This document shows, one piece after another, positions 1-42,384 of a DNA stretch of 64,000 nt. How positions within the stretch are numbered: the first letter of the stretch is position 1; every line of letters starts with the position of its first letter. This DNA is from Whitmania pigra (lineage: Eukaryota; Annelida; Clitellata; Hirudinida; Haemopidae). A program made the position numbers and the translations under genes. The notes below the pieces were generated by a model. The model was not told the origin of the DNA, did no database searches, and saw only the letters and a program-made list of their open reading frames with translations. Where the stretch lies: NCBI GenBank assembly GCA_021613335.1, contig JAJTWR010000090.1, positions 1,425,001 through 1,489,000 of the forward strand, given 5' to 3'.

Positions 1-17105
<17,105 letters not shown>

Positions 17106-17939
17106 CATCTTACTTCTCAATTGATTGATTGATTGGTTGATTGGTTGATTGGCTGATTGATTGATTGGCTGATTGACTGATTGATTGACTGATTGATTGA
17201 TCTTCTGTCTGGTTGTCGGTTCCTTGCTGATAACGTTTCCAAATAAGTTTTAGAGGCTCATTCGCCATCCTCAAGACTGATTGAGAGAGCTGTGAATTTT
17301 TTTTTATTTATTTTGGAAACTTCTGAAGCTTCTAGGAATTCTAGGCTTTTGGAAAGTCGTGAGGTCGTTTTTTTATGTTTTGTCCTCTGCTGATCTGCTG
17401 ACCTCTCAACTGTGACCTCTCAACTGTGAACTTTCAACTGTCAACAAAGGAGTGGATTTGTACATAAACAATAGCAAAAGATTCACCTGACCCCGGAATT
17501 GGTTCTGCCGCTGATGATGATGATGATGCCGAATATTATTCCATTAACTGATTAATTAACTTAACATGTCATACTTGAATAATTAATTAATTGAATTAAC
17601 CAATAAATCGTGCAGTTTTACTTTCCAATCGATGTTAATAATTCGTATTGACATTCGTAATATTAATTTTGAAAATTAATGGGAAAATAATTTACTAATA
17701 ATATAATAATGTATTGTAATGATATTCATTATTTGATCTTCCAATTGTCTTGCACTTTCACAACAGCAGTTGACATCTTGAAAACAAGTTTTTAGACTTA
17801 AAACTATTTCTTCTCGTTGTGTGAATTTTTATCATTTACAATCGTTGCAATTTGGATTTCCTTGGAATTAATTTTAAAGTTGCCTTCGCATCCTTTTCAC
17901 GCATTGTACTAAGCTTTACTTTTAAATGTAATTTTTTTA

Positions 17940-17974
<35 letters not shown>

Positions 17975-19010
17975 CATCATCATTATTATTATTATTAAAT
18001 AATTGTCGGAAATGTGATGGTGAGATGATAATGATAAGAAATACTCAGATGTAATGTCCTTAAGTTATCATTTAATCATTTCACACGAAATTCACCTTTT
18101 CAATTAAGTTCGTCAAGCTTCATCAGGCATCAACTTGGTGAATGTCTAGATCTTTCCAGTACTTCCATTTGCATGCGGTGGAGATGATGATGATGATGAT
18201 GATGATGGTAATGATAATGATGGTGATGATGGCGACGATGAAGATAGGAAGATTGTGATAACGATGATGGGAAGAATGATGGCGTTTATAACTACGACAC
18301 TATTAATTAATATGTAAACGTTATATATAAATATATATAAAACTCATTTTAGTGCGTTCCAATATTTGTATATATATATATATATATATAGTATAAATAA
18401 ATGGAAATCAAAAGAAAATCGTTTTTTTATGATTTTGCATTCCTTCCAGTTTTAAGTAATTCCAGCGGGGTCATGTAGCGGTAATTACAATTTCACAGTC
18501 GGTGGTGTGTAGCATTCACGTGAGAGGAGGTATTACAGGTCGGAGGGCAGTATTGGAGCAGTATTGGTGATAAGAGTGGGTGGTCTGTTCTAGAGCACAA
18601 TACTAGATGAGGTATTACAGTAAAGTAAAACATGGAATCCCTTGCAACTAAAACAGTTAGTACTAATTCCATACGTGCTTAAAGGAAGAAAAAAAAATAT
18701 TGCTGTCATGTAAATATTATGTACTTTTGGTTACATTACTCACTCGTAAAAATAGTCCAAATAATTATATTTATTACAATGATAAACTTTAAAAACTTTT
18801 TTAACTTTTTAAATATAAATTTTAAAAATTATTATATTAAAAATAATACGAAATTTTAAGAATTAGACAAAAAAATTTTAAATTAATTATAACAATCGAA
18901 AATTAATTATTTTATAGCTTACACTATTGAACGTCTTCTTCAAGCAATGGAAAAGAACGTCTGACTTGAGTAAATACAAACTTAAATACAGAAATTAAAA
19001 AAACTCAAAC
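17106..19010 (+). other. 3' flank of the channel gene and spacer
   Basis: No coding signal seen. Contents: GATTGATTGGTT repeats at 17117-17200, a (TTA)n run at 17935-18000, GATGAT repeats at 18180-18260, a TATA run at 18365-18392, then AATAAA near 18395, which could end the channel mRNA. A block at 18440-18650 is less AT-rich but has no open frame of note. Confidence 0.6.
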
Positions 19011-20012
19011 ATGCAACATTTTACAGAATATTCAAATATACGCCAAGAGCAAAACTTGGATATTCAATGGAAATTACATGATGATGCAAGACTCCAAGAC
19101 TGTATTTTTGTAACTAAATTGTTTTTTGGAAACCCGGAACTCGATTGCACGCTGTTTGTTAGTAACCTCGGTTACGATGTTCGTGAGAAAGAGTTAAAAT
19201 CACATTTTCGTGCAGTTGTGCCCGTTAAAAAGGTAACAATGTTTTACGACAGGCGTGGTAATAGCACTGGAACGAGTGAAATACTTTTTCGAAGCAGTAA
19301 GGACGCATCGAGTGCAATGGAAAGTTTCAACAATACGATGTTCAGGGGGAAAGTTATGAGGATTGAGACGACAGAACACCATGACCTAGATAACGGAGCA
19401 ACAACGCTTATATTGTACAATTTGAAGCCAGAAGATACGGAAGGAGAACTAAGAGCTCATTTCCATCACCCATTGCATGTCAATAGATTATCATTCATAT
19501 ACGACGAGTATGGACACAAAACTGGAAGAGCAATGATAGTATTCAACGAATTCAGGCATGTTGGCTATATGCAACGGGTTATAGAAGGGCAAAGTTATAA
19601 TTTCAAAGGCAGGAATTTAGAATGTGCCGTATCTGATTTCATTGTCTATCAATCAGCTATTAACTACCTATGCAAATATTTTACAATTTGTTTGTATAAT
19701 CTGGACGATAGCGTAACCGCGACGGACCTAGAAAAACATTATAGTACTGTTTCAGAAGTCAAGGAAGTCGTTGTTTATTACGACAGCGATGGCTATAGCA
19801 CCGGAATTGCTGAGATTGAATTCGAAGAGACTCGAAATATTTCCAGAATCGTGAGGTTTGTTAGTAAAACACATGAAAAACGTCTAAGCTCAGTTAGATG
19901 TCTTACGAAATGGGGTACTCCAAGATTTGAAGAACAAGAGAATGATAATTTGCCGCCAAAATGTAACGAAGAGAGCACTTGGAAGAAATATTTTGACGAA
20001 ATCGATGAATAA
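19011..20012 (+). CDS. Intronless protein with three ALYREF-like RRM repeats
   Basis: 333 residues in a single exon. Three RRM folds at about 46-122, 131-207 and 224-298. Each has a strand like CTLFVSNL / TTLILYNL / FTICLYNL and a repeated signature Y-D-x-x-G-x-x-T-G-x-A/S-x-I-x-F (YDRRGNSTGTSEILF, YDEYGHKTGRAMIVF, YDSDGYSTGIAEIEF). That signature is characteristic of the ALY/REF mRNA-export adaptor family (YDRSGRSLGTADVHF type), which has one RRM flanked by RGG arms. Here there are no RGG arms, and RNP1 lacks the usual aromatics, so RNA binding may differ. The acidic C-terminus ends FDEIDE. AATAAA follows at 20048. Lack of introns suggests origin by retroposition and internal triplication. 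Confidence 0.85.
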   Translation: MQHFTEYSNIRQEQNLDIQWKLHDDARLQDCIFVTKLFFGNPELDCTLFVSNLGYDVREKELKSHFRAVVPVKKVTMFYDRRGNSTGTSEILFRSSKDASSAMESFNNTMFRGKVMRIETTEHHDLDNGATTLILYNLKPEDTEGELRAHFHHPLHVNRLSFIYDEYGHKTGRAMIVFNEFRHVGYMQRVIEGQSYNFKGRNLECAVSDFIVYQSAINYLCKYFTICLYNLDDSVTATDLEKHYSTVSEVKEVVVYYDSDGYSTGIAEIEFEETRNISRIVRFVSKTHEKRLSSVRCLTKWGTPRFEEQENDNLPPKCNEESTWKKYFDEIDE

Positions 20013-20047
20013 AGTTGTGATTCTGGAGAAAATTCATGCGAAGGCAC

Positions 20048-20053
20048 AATAAA
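20048..20053 (+). terminator. AATAAA polyadenylation signal of the RRM gene
   Basis: Canonical hexamer 36 bases after the TAA stop; another lies near 20111. Confidence 0.55.
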
Positions 20054-20135
20054 GTGGAGCGATGTATGCATTTAGTATTTCAAGATTAATTTTGTTAATA
20101 CGTTGTTATAAATAAAACTTTTTCATCGTAGTTGT

Positions 20136-20307
20136 TCGCAGCGTGGAATATGTATCGATTGTTGAGAGAAGTTTCAAAATTATAATGTTCAAAGGAAGTT
20201 TGTATGAGACGGCAGAAATGAGTGACGTAGATAATTCAAACTCAACCACCCAACGCACCTTTAGGACTATCTTATCTGATGTTTTTATTGATACATATGT
20301 GGTCTAG
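20136..20307 (+). pseudogene. Decayed RRM fragment related to the gene just upstream
   Basis: An open stretch of about 57 codons reads ERSFKIIMFKGSLYETAEM then SDVDNSNSTTQRTF, ending at TAG. It lines up with the RRM1-RRM2 junction of the preceding gene (ESFNNTMFRGKVMRIETTEH then HDLDNGATTLIL). No start, no complete domain. It is probably the remnant of a tandem copy. Confidence 0.5.
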
Positions 20308-20858
20308 ATCTGTAGTCCAGAGGATATTGTGTTGCTATATTTTTACATAATATAACACATATATTTTAACATAATAATAATATAATAATAAAACTAATAT
20401 ATTTTTACAAATATATGTCACGAATGAAAAATTCGGTGTTCTACAATACATAATTTTTAAACATTCTGTAAGCTAAAAATAATATAATTTATTTCTAATA
20501 ACTCGTTATAAAAATCGTGTTATCCATATTTTAAAATACGATACCTATTATCTTGAAAAATTAAGTTGGTTATAACTTTGATTAAATAGTTTCGCCTAGT
20601 TCGAACTTTGCTTAATTATTTAGTAATAATTTTTTATGAATTTTTGTAATATATATATATTATGTAAGTATTTATCATTCTATGTTATATAGATGTATTA
20701 AGATATATATTAAGGGAACATATGGCAGGACAGTAGTTGTAAAAGGTTGGATAAAAAATAAATTAATTTGTAATTAACTGATAATGTAGAACATATTAAA
20801 TAAAGTTAAAAAATAATGGTCAAACGATAAATTATGTACTGAAGTCAATTAAAGAAAG

Positions 20859-21593
20859 TTATTTCATTGACTTTATATCATTATCATCATTATCAAAATC
20901 ATCACCTTCTCCATCATCAAGTCCACTGTCATCTGGGTTTTGAAAAAAATCGATGAGCTTGTTTGATAAATATTAGATATTAAATATTAAACAAAAATAC
21001 AAACAAGTACAAAATTAGTTAATTTTATGTTTTAAAATAATTAATTTTTTTCTTTGTTGACACAAGTCGTCATTATTACTATTTTTGTACTTAAAATTGA
21101 CTTTTTTGTACTTAAAATTAACTATTTTTGTATTTAAGCGTGCTTAACGGAATGCTTAGAATGTAGACTCAAACTTACAATACAATTTATGTCTAAACAC
21201 GATTGATTGCTTAAATTACTGCAACCTTGTTTTCGATGGTTGATTTCTTTATCAAATTTTGTTGCCTCTTTACTCTAAAACTCCTTTTCAACCAATATTT
21301 AATTGCCTAAATGAACAATTGCCGAGAACAAAGTCATCTATCAGGCCATGTTTTCAGAACAACAAAAGTGGTATGGAATGTAAAGTGGCCCCTTGTTCAA
21401 CTAATTTTCAATGAAACAGGTGAACAGTAATACAACGTTCAACCTTTCCTAACTGCAAAAGTTTTAAAATAAATCTTGTTAACAAATAATTTTGTGTAAT
21501 TGATAAATTATTTAATTTTGTTACTGAATCCAAGATCCAGTTTGTTTGAGAAACCTCTTCTCCCAGTAGATTAAGCTCTGTAAGCAAAAACAA
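20859..21593 (-). CDS. Possible small minus-strand gene with acidic C-terminus (tentative)
   Basis: Three minus-strand segments look exon-like. 21593 down to about 21536 reads ELNLLGEEVSQTNWILDS before a GTAACA donor. About 21297 to 21217 reads AIKYWLKRSFRVKRQQ... between AG and GTTGCA. 20934-20859 reads DSGLDDGEGDDFDNDDND...K-stop after a good acceptor (TTTTTTTCAAAACCCAG). I could not join all phases with confidence and recognise no family. Its position, head-to-head with AMT, would fit a small divergent gene. It may also be chance. Confidence 0.25.
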
Positions 21594-22033
21594 TTATTTT
21601 TTAATTAAAATTTTTTTTAAATATTTTAATCACAATAATAAAAATTATTTGTTGTGGAAATTTTGAATGTAATTTTTTTTATTGAATTTCGACCCAGATA
21701 AAGTTCCATAGGTCAGAAGTTCGCAGACCGACTATAGTACCGGATTGGCGTCTAGCTTCGACCTACAAATTTATTAAGAGGTTAAGAAATTTCTGCAGAT
21801 TGTGCTACATTTAATGGTTATTTTAATGAGTCGTGCATGTTTTCATTTTGTTGCTTTTAAGTGTCATTCGTTGTTATGCGAGAAATTGTGCTCCTTTTGT
21901 TAGCGATGGGCTTTTGTTTGACGTCATTGTTGAACTTTTTTATGACTTTTCTGTTCTCGGCGAGCATACATTTGCACGTGGTTTTGTTACGGTTACAAAT
22001 ATTTTGGAAATATTCAACTATTTTCCAGACAAA

Positions 22034-24557
22034 ATGAAACTTCTGACGTCTGGAGTTAGAGCCTTGAGCCAGGTTTACCTAACTAAAAGGCTGCCTATCA
22101 TTGCACCTTGCTCGCTAAGGTTCAGAAGCCACAATTCAGAAAATGTAACTATTTATTTAATTTCTTTTAATATTCTTAACGGATTTATTACTTAATTTAC
22201 TGGATTTATATTGGAAATGTTTGAGAATTATTCAATTGTTATGTTGCTAACTCTATGATTTGTCACATTCTTTTCACAAAGATGCATACATAATGAATCA
22301 ATGTGACATACAATTTAATCTGAATTCAAAACAGGCGGAGATAAAGCACACGAGATTGCACAACTTCCATGTTGCTAAGGGTGGGAAAATGGTGGACTTT
22401 GCAGGTTTTAAGTTGCCAGTTCAATATTCAAATCTCAGTGTTGGAGCCTCCCACTTGTACACAAGGTAAGGTCATGGACAACTTTCCTTAAAACCCAAAT
22501 GGATTCAATCTATCAATTAACAGCTAAAAAAAAAATAGTTCTTTTAAGTTAGAGCCTTAAATTTTGCAAACATTACAAACAGTATTTTGGACTTGATTAT
22601 GATTTAGGTTGATTACTTCGGTGTGACCATCTCTCACCTTAATCAATTAGTTGTTCCATTAGTGGTATTACAAATCTAGATTGACATACAACTGAGAAAT
22701 TTACGACTTAATCGTTAATCGACATCTTTCAATTTCTCAGGGAAAATGGCTCTCTGTTCGACGTGTCTCACATGCTTCAGACCAAGATCTACGGGGTGGA
22801 CAGAGTTGAATTTTTCGAGAGTCTCATTGTCGGGGACGTGGCCGGGCTAAAGGACAACCAGTCACTGCTCAGCGTTTTCACCAACGAAGACGGGGGCATC
22901 CTGGACGACCTCATGGTCACCAAGACGTCCGACGGCTACCTCTACGTCGTCTCCAATGCCGGATGCGCAGAAAAAGACTTGCAGCACATGAGGGTGAAAA
23001 TGTTTTGTTCTGATTTATTATTTTACTTCCACTTGGCTTGTTTTAGTGTTACTCATTGGGGTTTAATCAGCTGTAAGGAAATGAAATTAATTAACTAACT
23101 AAGTAAATGATTTTTTTAGCAATTACACACTAAATTAATTGTTCAGTTGTCTCATTTACACAATTTGCACGTCCACAATTCCAGAAAGAGTGTGAAGACT
23201 TCAAATCAAGGGGCAAAGACGTGAGGATCGAGGTCTTTGATAATTCCCTTCTAGCAGTGCAAGGTGAGTACATCCTAAGGCGCTGTTCTGGTGATAGGTG
23301 GCTCTCTTTGTATTTAGATGATCTTTTGAGCCAATCCTATGCATTTCAAATCCCAATGTGTGAAGGCATTTTTTGCTATACCATTCGGATGGCGCCCTTG
23401 GACGAGCTAATCAGATTTTAAATCGTTACAAAATAATGTTTTGATTAAAGATTAGTCGCATTGCTAGTATAGCTAGTCATTACATTGTAATTACAGATTA
23501 TTTGCATTGTTAGTGTAATACACGATTATGGATAGATTACGTTATTGGTTTAATTATTTATTTATTACGACATCATTTTCAGGACCCAAGGTTGCCGAGG
23601 TTCTCCAGCCCCACGTGAATACGGATCTCTCTGACTTCTTCTTCATGACCAGCAGGGTTGTTACTTTGTTCGACGTACCTGAAGTGAGAATGACCAGGTG
23701 TGGATACACAGGTGAAGATGGTTTTGAGGTGGGCACAGCCTAGCGTTTTATTTTAAAATACTTAGCAGCCTAAATATTTCCTAGAATTATCATTTAATTA
23801 GTACATCATTAAAAATGTGTCCTCATTAGCTGATTAATTAATTAAATATCATTAAACTACACCCATGTCGACAGCTCAGCGTAAATCCGGACAATGTGGT
23901 CTATGTGGCAGAAAGACTGCTGGAAGTGAACAACGAAATCATCAAGCTTGCCGGGCTGGGTGCCAGAGACAGTCTGAGACTCGAAGCCGGACTTTGTCTC
24001 TATGGCAACGACATAGACGAAAAGACGACGCCGGTCGAGGCGGGCCTGTCTTGGACCATTGGGAAACGTAGAAGGGAGCTCGAAAATTTCCCAGGTGCTC
24101 AAGTCATAATGAAGCAACTCCGAGACAAGCCCCACCTGAAAAGGATTGGTATCATTTCGGACGGCGCCCCCGCCAGAGGTGAGTCGGATCTTCCGTCGGA
24201 CAAATGTCGGTGCGGGCGATGCGATCGCTTCTTCAAGGTCTGATCACTTGGCCGCAACTGCATTTAGAATTTAAACAATATTTATCACTTTATTGCCAAT
24301 TTTTTACGATGCGATTGCATTCCCTTCAAGCGGACACTCCGATCTACGACTCGCACGGCACTTCCCTGATCGGCAAGGTCACCAGCGGCTGTCCCTCCCC
24401 GTCGTTGCAGAGGAATGTCGCCATTGGTTACGTGGATGTCGCCCACGCCAAGGTTGGAGCGCAGTTGAAGTTGGAAGTTCGAAAGCACCAAGTGGACGGA
24501 ACCGTTGTCAAGTTGCCTTTCGTTCCGTCGAAATATTACACTGAGAAGAAAGCCTGA
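22034..24557 (+). CDS. AMT: Aminomethyltransferase, mitochondrial (glycine cleavage system T protein)
   Basis: Seven exons: 22034-22144, 22335-22465, 22741-22993, 23185-23263, 23583-23728, 23875-24178, 24331-24557 (TGA); 1,251 nt, 416 residues, all borders GT-AG and in phase. T protein takes the aminomethyl group from lipoylated H protein and transfers the methylene to tetrahydrofolate, releasing ammonia, in the mitochondrial matrix. The first exon is a basic, hydroxylated presequence ([19 protein letters not shown]). The rest follows animal AMT closely: [89 protein letters not shown] and [10 protein letters not shown] near the end. Start chosen as the first ATG in the open frame. Length is normal for the family (human about 403). 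Confidence 0.97.
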
Positions 24558-24682
24558 GTGCTCGGAAGACTGGTGCTTTTTCCTTGCCCGTGCATCTTGT
24601 GACTATTTATTTATAATTTGCTGGTTTTACGAAATCCTGATCATGTTTGGGACAATATTCTTCAGTTCGTGCAATCTGGTCC

Positions 24683-24690
24683 TTCTAACC
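24683..24690 (+). repeat. Left 8-bp target site duplication of the hAT element
   Basis: TTCTAACC immediately before the element's CAGGG end; identical to 25625-25632. Confidence 0.9.
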
Positions 24691-24780
24691 CAGGGACATC
24701 CAACCATTTTGAGCAGAGGACCAATTATACAACTTTTAGACTAGCCGCGGGCCAGATTAGCAAGTTCACAACCAAAAAAC

Positions 24781-24786
24781 AATAAA
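24781..24786 (+). terminator. First AATAAA downstream of AMT, inside the transposon
   Basis: I see no AATAAA or ATTAAA between the AMT stop (24557) and this hexamer, which lies 90 bases inside the hAT element. If used, the transposon supplies the AMT poly(A) site. Use is inferred. Confidence 0.45.
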
Positions 24787-24866
24787 TTACAAAATACCTC
24801 TTCGCTACATTTAAGCTAGAAGAGTCTTATAAGTTTATGCTTACGATCTGTTTAATGTGCAATCAG

Positions 24867-25280
24867 TCACTGCTTTTTTTTCTTTTTTAATAAGTAGTCT
24901 ATGTCTGCTCCAACAGTAGAAGTCGAAATGCGCAATGGTGCTGCCAAATGTTCGTCTGTGAGCAGAGAACTTAACTTCGATTTCGTGTTTTTCATTCTAG
25001 AAAACAGTTGTTCGCAACAGTAGGTGCTTCCGAACAGAGCAGTGAACTTCCTGCCATCCTGTTGATAGATTGGTATATATTTGTCTGCTGATATACAGTG
25101 GCTGTAAAAGTTTAGAAGATCGTGCTCGGGTTCATAGAGCTTGTGAACCAACTGGTCCTTTCCTCGAAGCCTGACGTTCAACTCGGCCTTGAATTTTGTT
25201 TTGTCGACTGGAAACGCCAAGTCGTTCACCCATGGGTCATCATCTAGAAAACATTCATCCTTTCCTTTGAATGAATGTCT
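24867..25280 (-). pseudogene. hAT transposase C-terminal fragment (dimerisation region)
   Basis: Open frame of about 137 codons on the minus strand, without an ATG at its beginning. It contains FGSTYCCEQLFSRMKNTKSK then LTDEHLAAPLRISTS, the hATC dimerisation motif in the form found in ZBED5/GTF2IRD2/SCAND3-like transposases, and FPVDKTKFKAELN before it. The BED finger and catalytic RNase H core are missing, so it cannot be active. Confidence 0.85.
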
Positions 25281-25624
25281 TTATTTCATCACATAGACTC
25301 CAGAATCCGAATAATGCCGATGACTTGCTAAGCCAGCGAACTTGGCAGAAGTAAACTACATCTGAGCCCACTTCCTTCGGAAAGGATTTAAATTCCCTCT
25401 GCCAGGATTATAATGTTTACATTTATTGTTTATAGCGCGCTTAATTTAGTAGCACAAGGATGTGTACATGGATATATACAAGCAAAAAATTCAAAAACTA
25501 GAAATATTAAAAAAATAATTTAAAATTATTTTGTTTTTATTTAAATATAAAAATTTTTACAAAATCAGAGAAGCTTCGCGGGCCGAATAGAAACCTATGG
25601 CAGGCCGCGGGTTGGACAACCCTG

Positions 25625-25632
25625 TTCTAACC
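25625..25632 (+). repeat. Right 8-bp target site duplication of the hAT element
   Basis: TTCTAACC immediately after the element's terminal CCCTG; identical to the left copy. Confidence 0.9.
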
Positions 25633-28073
25633 AGTTGTCGTTTTATCTCGTTCGGAAGTCTTCGCTCGAAATTTATTTTCTGATCCCCCGAGTCGAGGTA
25701 TCAAAAACGTCGCGTCTTCTCTCCAACTCGTCGTGCAGCATAGTAAATTATTATTAATATTATTAGTATTAATGATAATGACGAGTTATCATTTATTAGT
25801 AGATTGCCCTGCATTATCTTTCGTTCTCAAGTCTCTGGGGTTATCCTTCGAGGAGTCGCAATAAACCGCGTGGCGTCCACTGAGTGAAGGCGTGACTGGG
25901 AATGTCCTAAAAGACTTAGCTTGGGCGTAGTTATTCTTTTTTTTTATCTCGAAAGGCAGTGAAATGAAGCATTGTCGTCTATTCAAAGGAGCATTTGGCG
26001 CCCTCCCTCGAGTGCGTCTGCTCTTACGTAGATGAAAAACGTCGCCTCATGAATATTTTGATGGAACCAGACGATGTTTTGAACGAGAAACTGTGTCCCA
26101 AGTGTACGTTACAAAACGCATTTTGTAGTTGTAAAGGGCCGGCCGAGTGTTGCTAAGCTCAGTTAGTACATCTCTAATTTTCTTCGAGGGGTATTTGGAT
26201 CAGCAGCTGATCTCTCTGGACTGATTCGCGTGTGATCTCCAGATGCGCCCCCAGCGAATTTCTCAATCAGTTTTATGCTCTTTTTTTCCAATTTCCCGCT
26301 AATAATCTTCCACCCTGGAGGTAGCTCTGATGATGCAATCCATCAAAGTTCAAGCAAAATCTCTTTGGGAAATTGCTCAGTTAATCTGATGATTCATGGC
26401 TGTTGCACTATTATCGTTTTATTCTAACCTTTTTGTTCACAACCTGTTCTCTTCACACGTGAGAAAATCGTTGCAAATGTTTTTCTTTGATTTATAGCCG
26501 AACCATGGCTATCTTACTGGTCTCAATGATGCCAATGTTATGCTGAGGTCTCAAGGTCCAGTTCACTAAGGTCAAGTTTCCAGCATGAGTGATGTCATAC
26601 CGTTTCTTTGGCAATTCAATCCTTCATCACAATCACCATAATATTAAAACTTCAGTACAATTTCCCTAAATTTCCTCGGCAAATTTATCCGATTAATATT
26701 AAAATTTTGTATCTTGGTTCAGGCCAGTGTCCATATGCTGGTGAAGCCTCTAAAAATTGATTTCTGTCTTCAATATTTGTCCACGGCGTTCTACGAGGGC
26801 AGCGTCATTACTTTACATCATGCCAGGCAGGAATAGGAGGCCTTAGTTCTAAGATTCGCGCGAGTTCTGTTCTGGTGAGAGACGCATTCAAAGAATTCTC
26901 TGTAGTGACATGACATTTCTCTTTACATCACAATTACTTCGACTAGAGGCTCCAATTATAAAAAGGGCCAAAAAAGGCAGTAAATCTTCTGCGGATCACT
27001 TTCTAAGCAGTCTTGAATGGAGGCAACAACGGCCAATAAGTTTAGGCAAATCCTTCCAATTGGAAACGTCACTTGTAAATGAGATACAATGAACATGGCA
27101 TGCACGTCTCGACAGCCATGAAGAGGATCGCTGGAGCCACGCATCGCTTGTCCTTGCGTACATCGGTCTTCAGATCTGAGAAGGATTTCTGTTTCGTTTT
27201 ATTTTGTTTTGTTTCACGGAGAAAAGGAAATCTTCAGAATTTACAACCGAAAGACACGAGAAAATAACAAATGCATTTTGTTGAAATTAAAACGAAAGGA
27301 AATTCTACGCCGGCCCAAACCCCGGCGACCGTAGAATTGATAAATAGGCGAAGGAAAATAACGTCTGCATGATAAACTACCGCGTGCTCCGTTCAGCCGA
27401 GGTAAAATGCCGAACGTCGAATATTATCACGTGTATCACAAAAAATATTAGCATCAACTAATTAATTACTTAATTAATATTCAAATTGTCAAGTCTTTTT
27501 TGATTTTTCAGAAATATAGCACAAACCGAAGCATCTGAGTGAGATTTTTTATGGAGCATTAAGTAAATTGGCAACTCTTCTCTGCAGAAATCTTTTCATT
27601 TTTTGCTCATCTGGATGTAAATTCTCCATGAGAAACAGAGCAGAAGGAAGGACGATCTAAATGGCAGTTATTGGCGCGTGCATTTCCAGGCATATAAAGT
27701 TTGCGCCCACAATGGAATCATTCCATTCTTCGGCGTTTTTTCAAACAAATCTGTCCTACTTTTGAAAAGTTTCCTACCTTTTCTCTTGCATTAGTAAATT
27801 ATATCTTAATGAATGGATTCTTTTCGTGTTAAATATTTTATTAAAACAGCATATTACTATTTATCAGGACATTGAAATAATTGTTTGACTTAGTACTCCC
27901 TCGTGCATTTTCAACTTTTCTCAAAATTTGAGCAATAAATCTATTTGTCTTTCAAAGGTTTACAGGCCTTTGCAAGTTTTTTATTACTCAGCCTGAAGTC
28001 TACTGAAAAAGATGAAAGCCTCATTTAAGATCATCACTTGCAAGTCCATCCAGATAATTGTCTACCATTGAAT
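25633..28073 (+). other. Spacer and probable 5' region of the four-pass membrane protein gene
   Basis: Base composition is more balanced than in the introns around it, but I find no convincing exon. Noted: an imperfect hairpin at 27301-27338 (AATTCTACG ... CGTAGAATT with GCCGG/CCGGC inside) and a TATAAAG at about 27693, some 380 bases before the ATG at 28074. The latter is a possible but unproven TATA box. Confidence 0.45.

Positions 28074-42384
<14,311 letters not shown>

Larger units (their letters stand above)
24691..25624 (-). mobile_element. hAT-superfamily DNA transposon remnant (934 bp)
   Basis: Ends are short inverted repeats: CAGGGACATCCAAC on the left, and CAGGGTTGTCCAAC read inward from the right (11 of 14 identical). 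An 8-bp duplication TTCTAACC flanks both sides, the hallmark of hAT insertion. Inside, the minus strand keeps the C-terminal end of a transposase. The body is too short for an autonomous element, so this is an internally deleted copy. It sits 133 bases downstream of the AMT stop. Confidence 0.93.
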
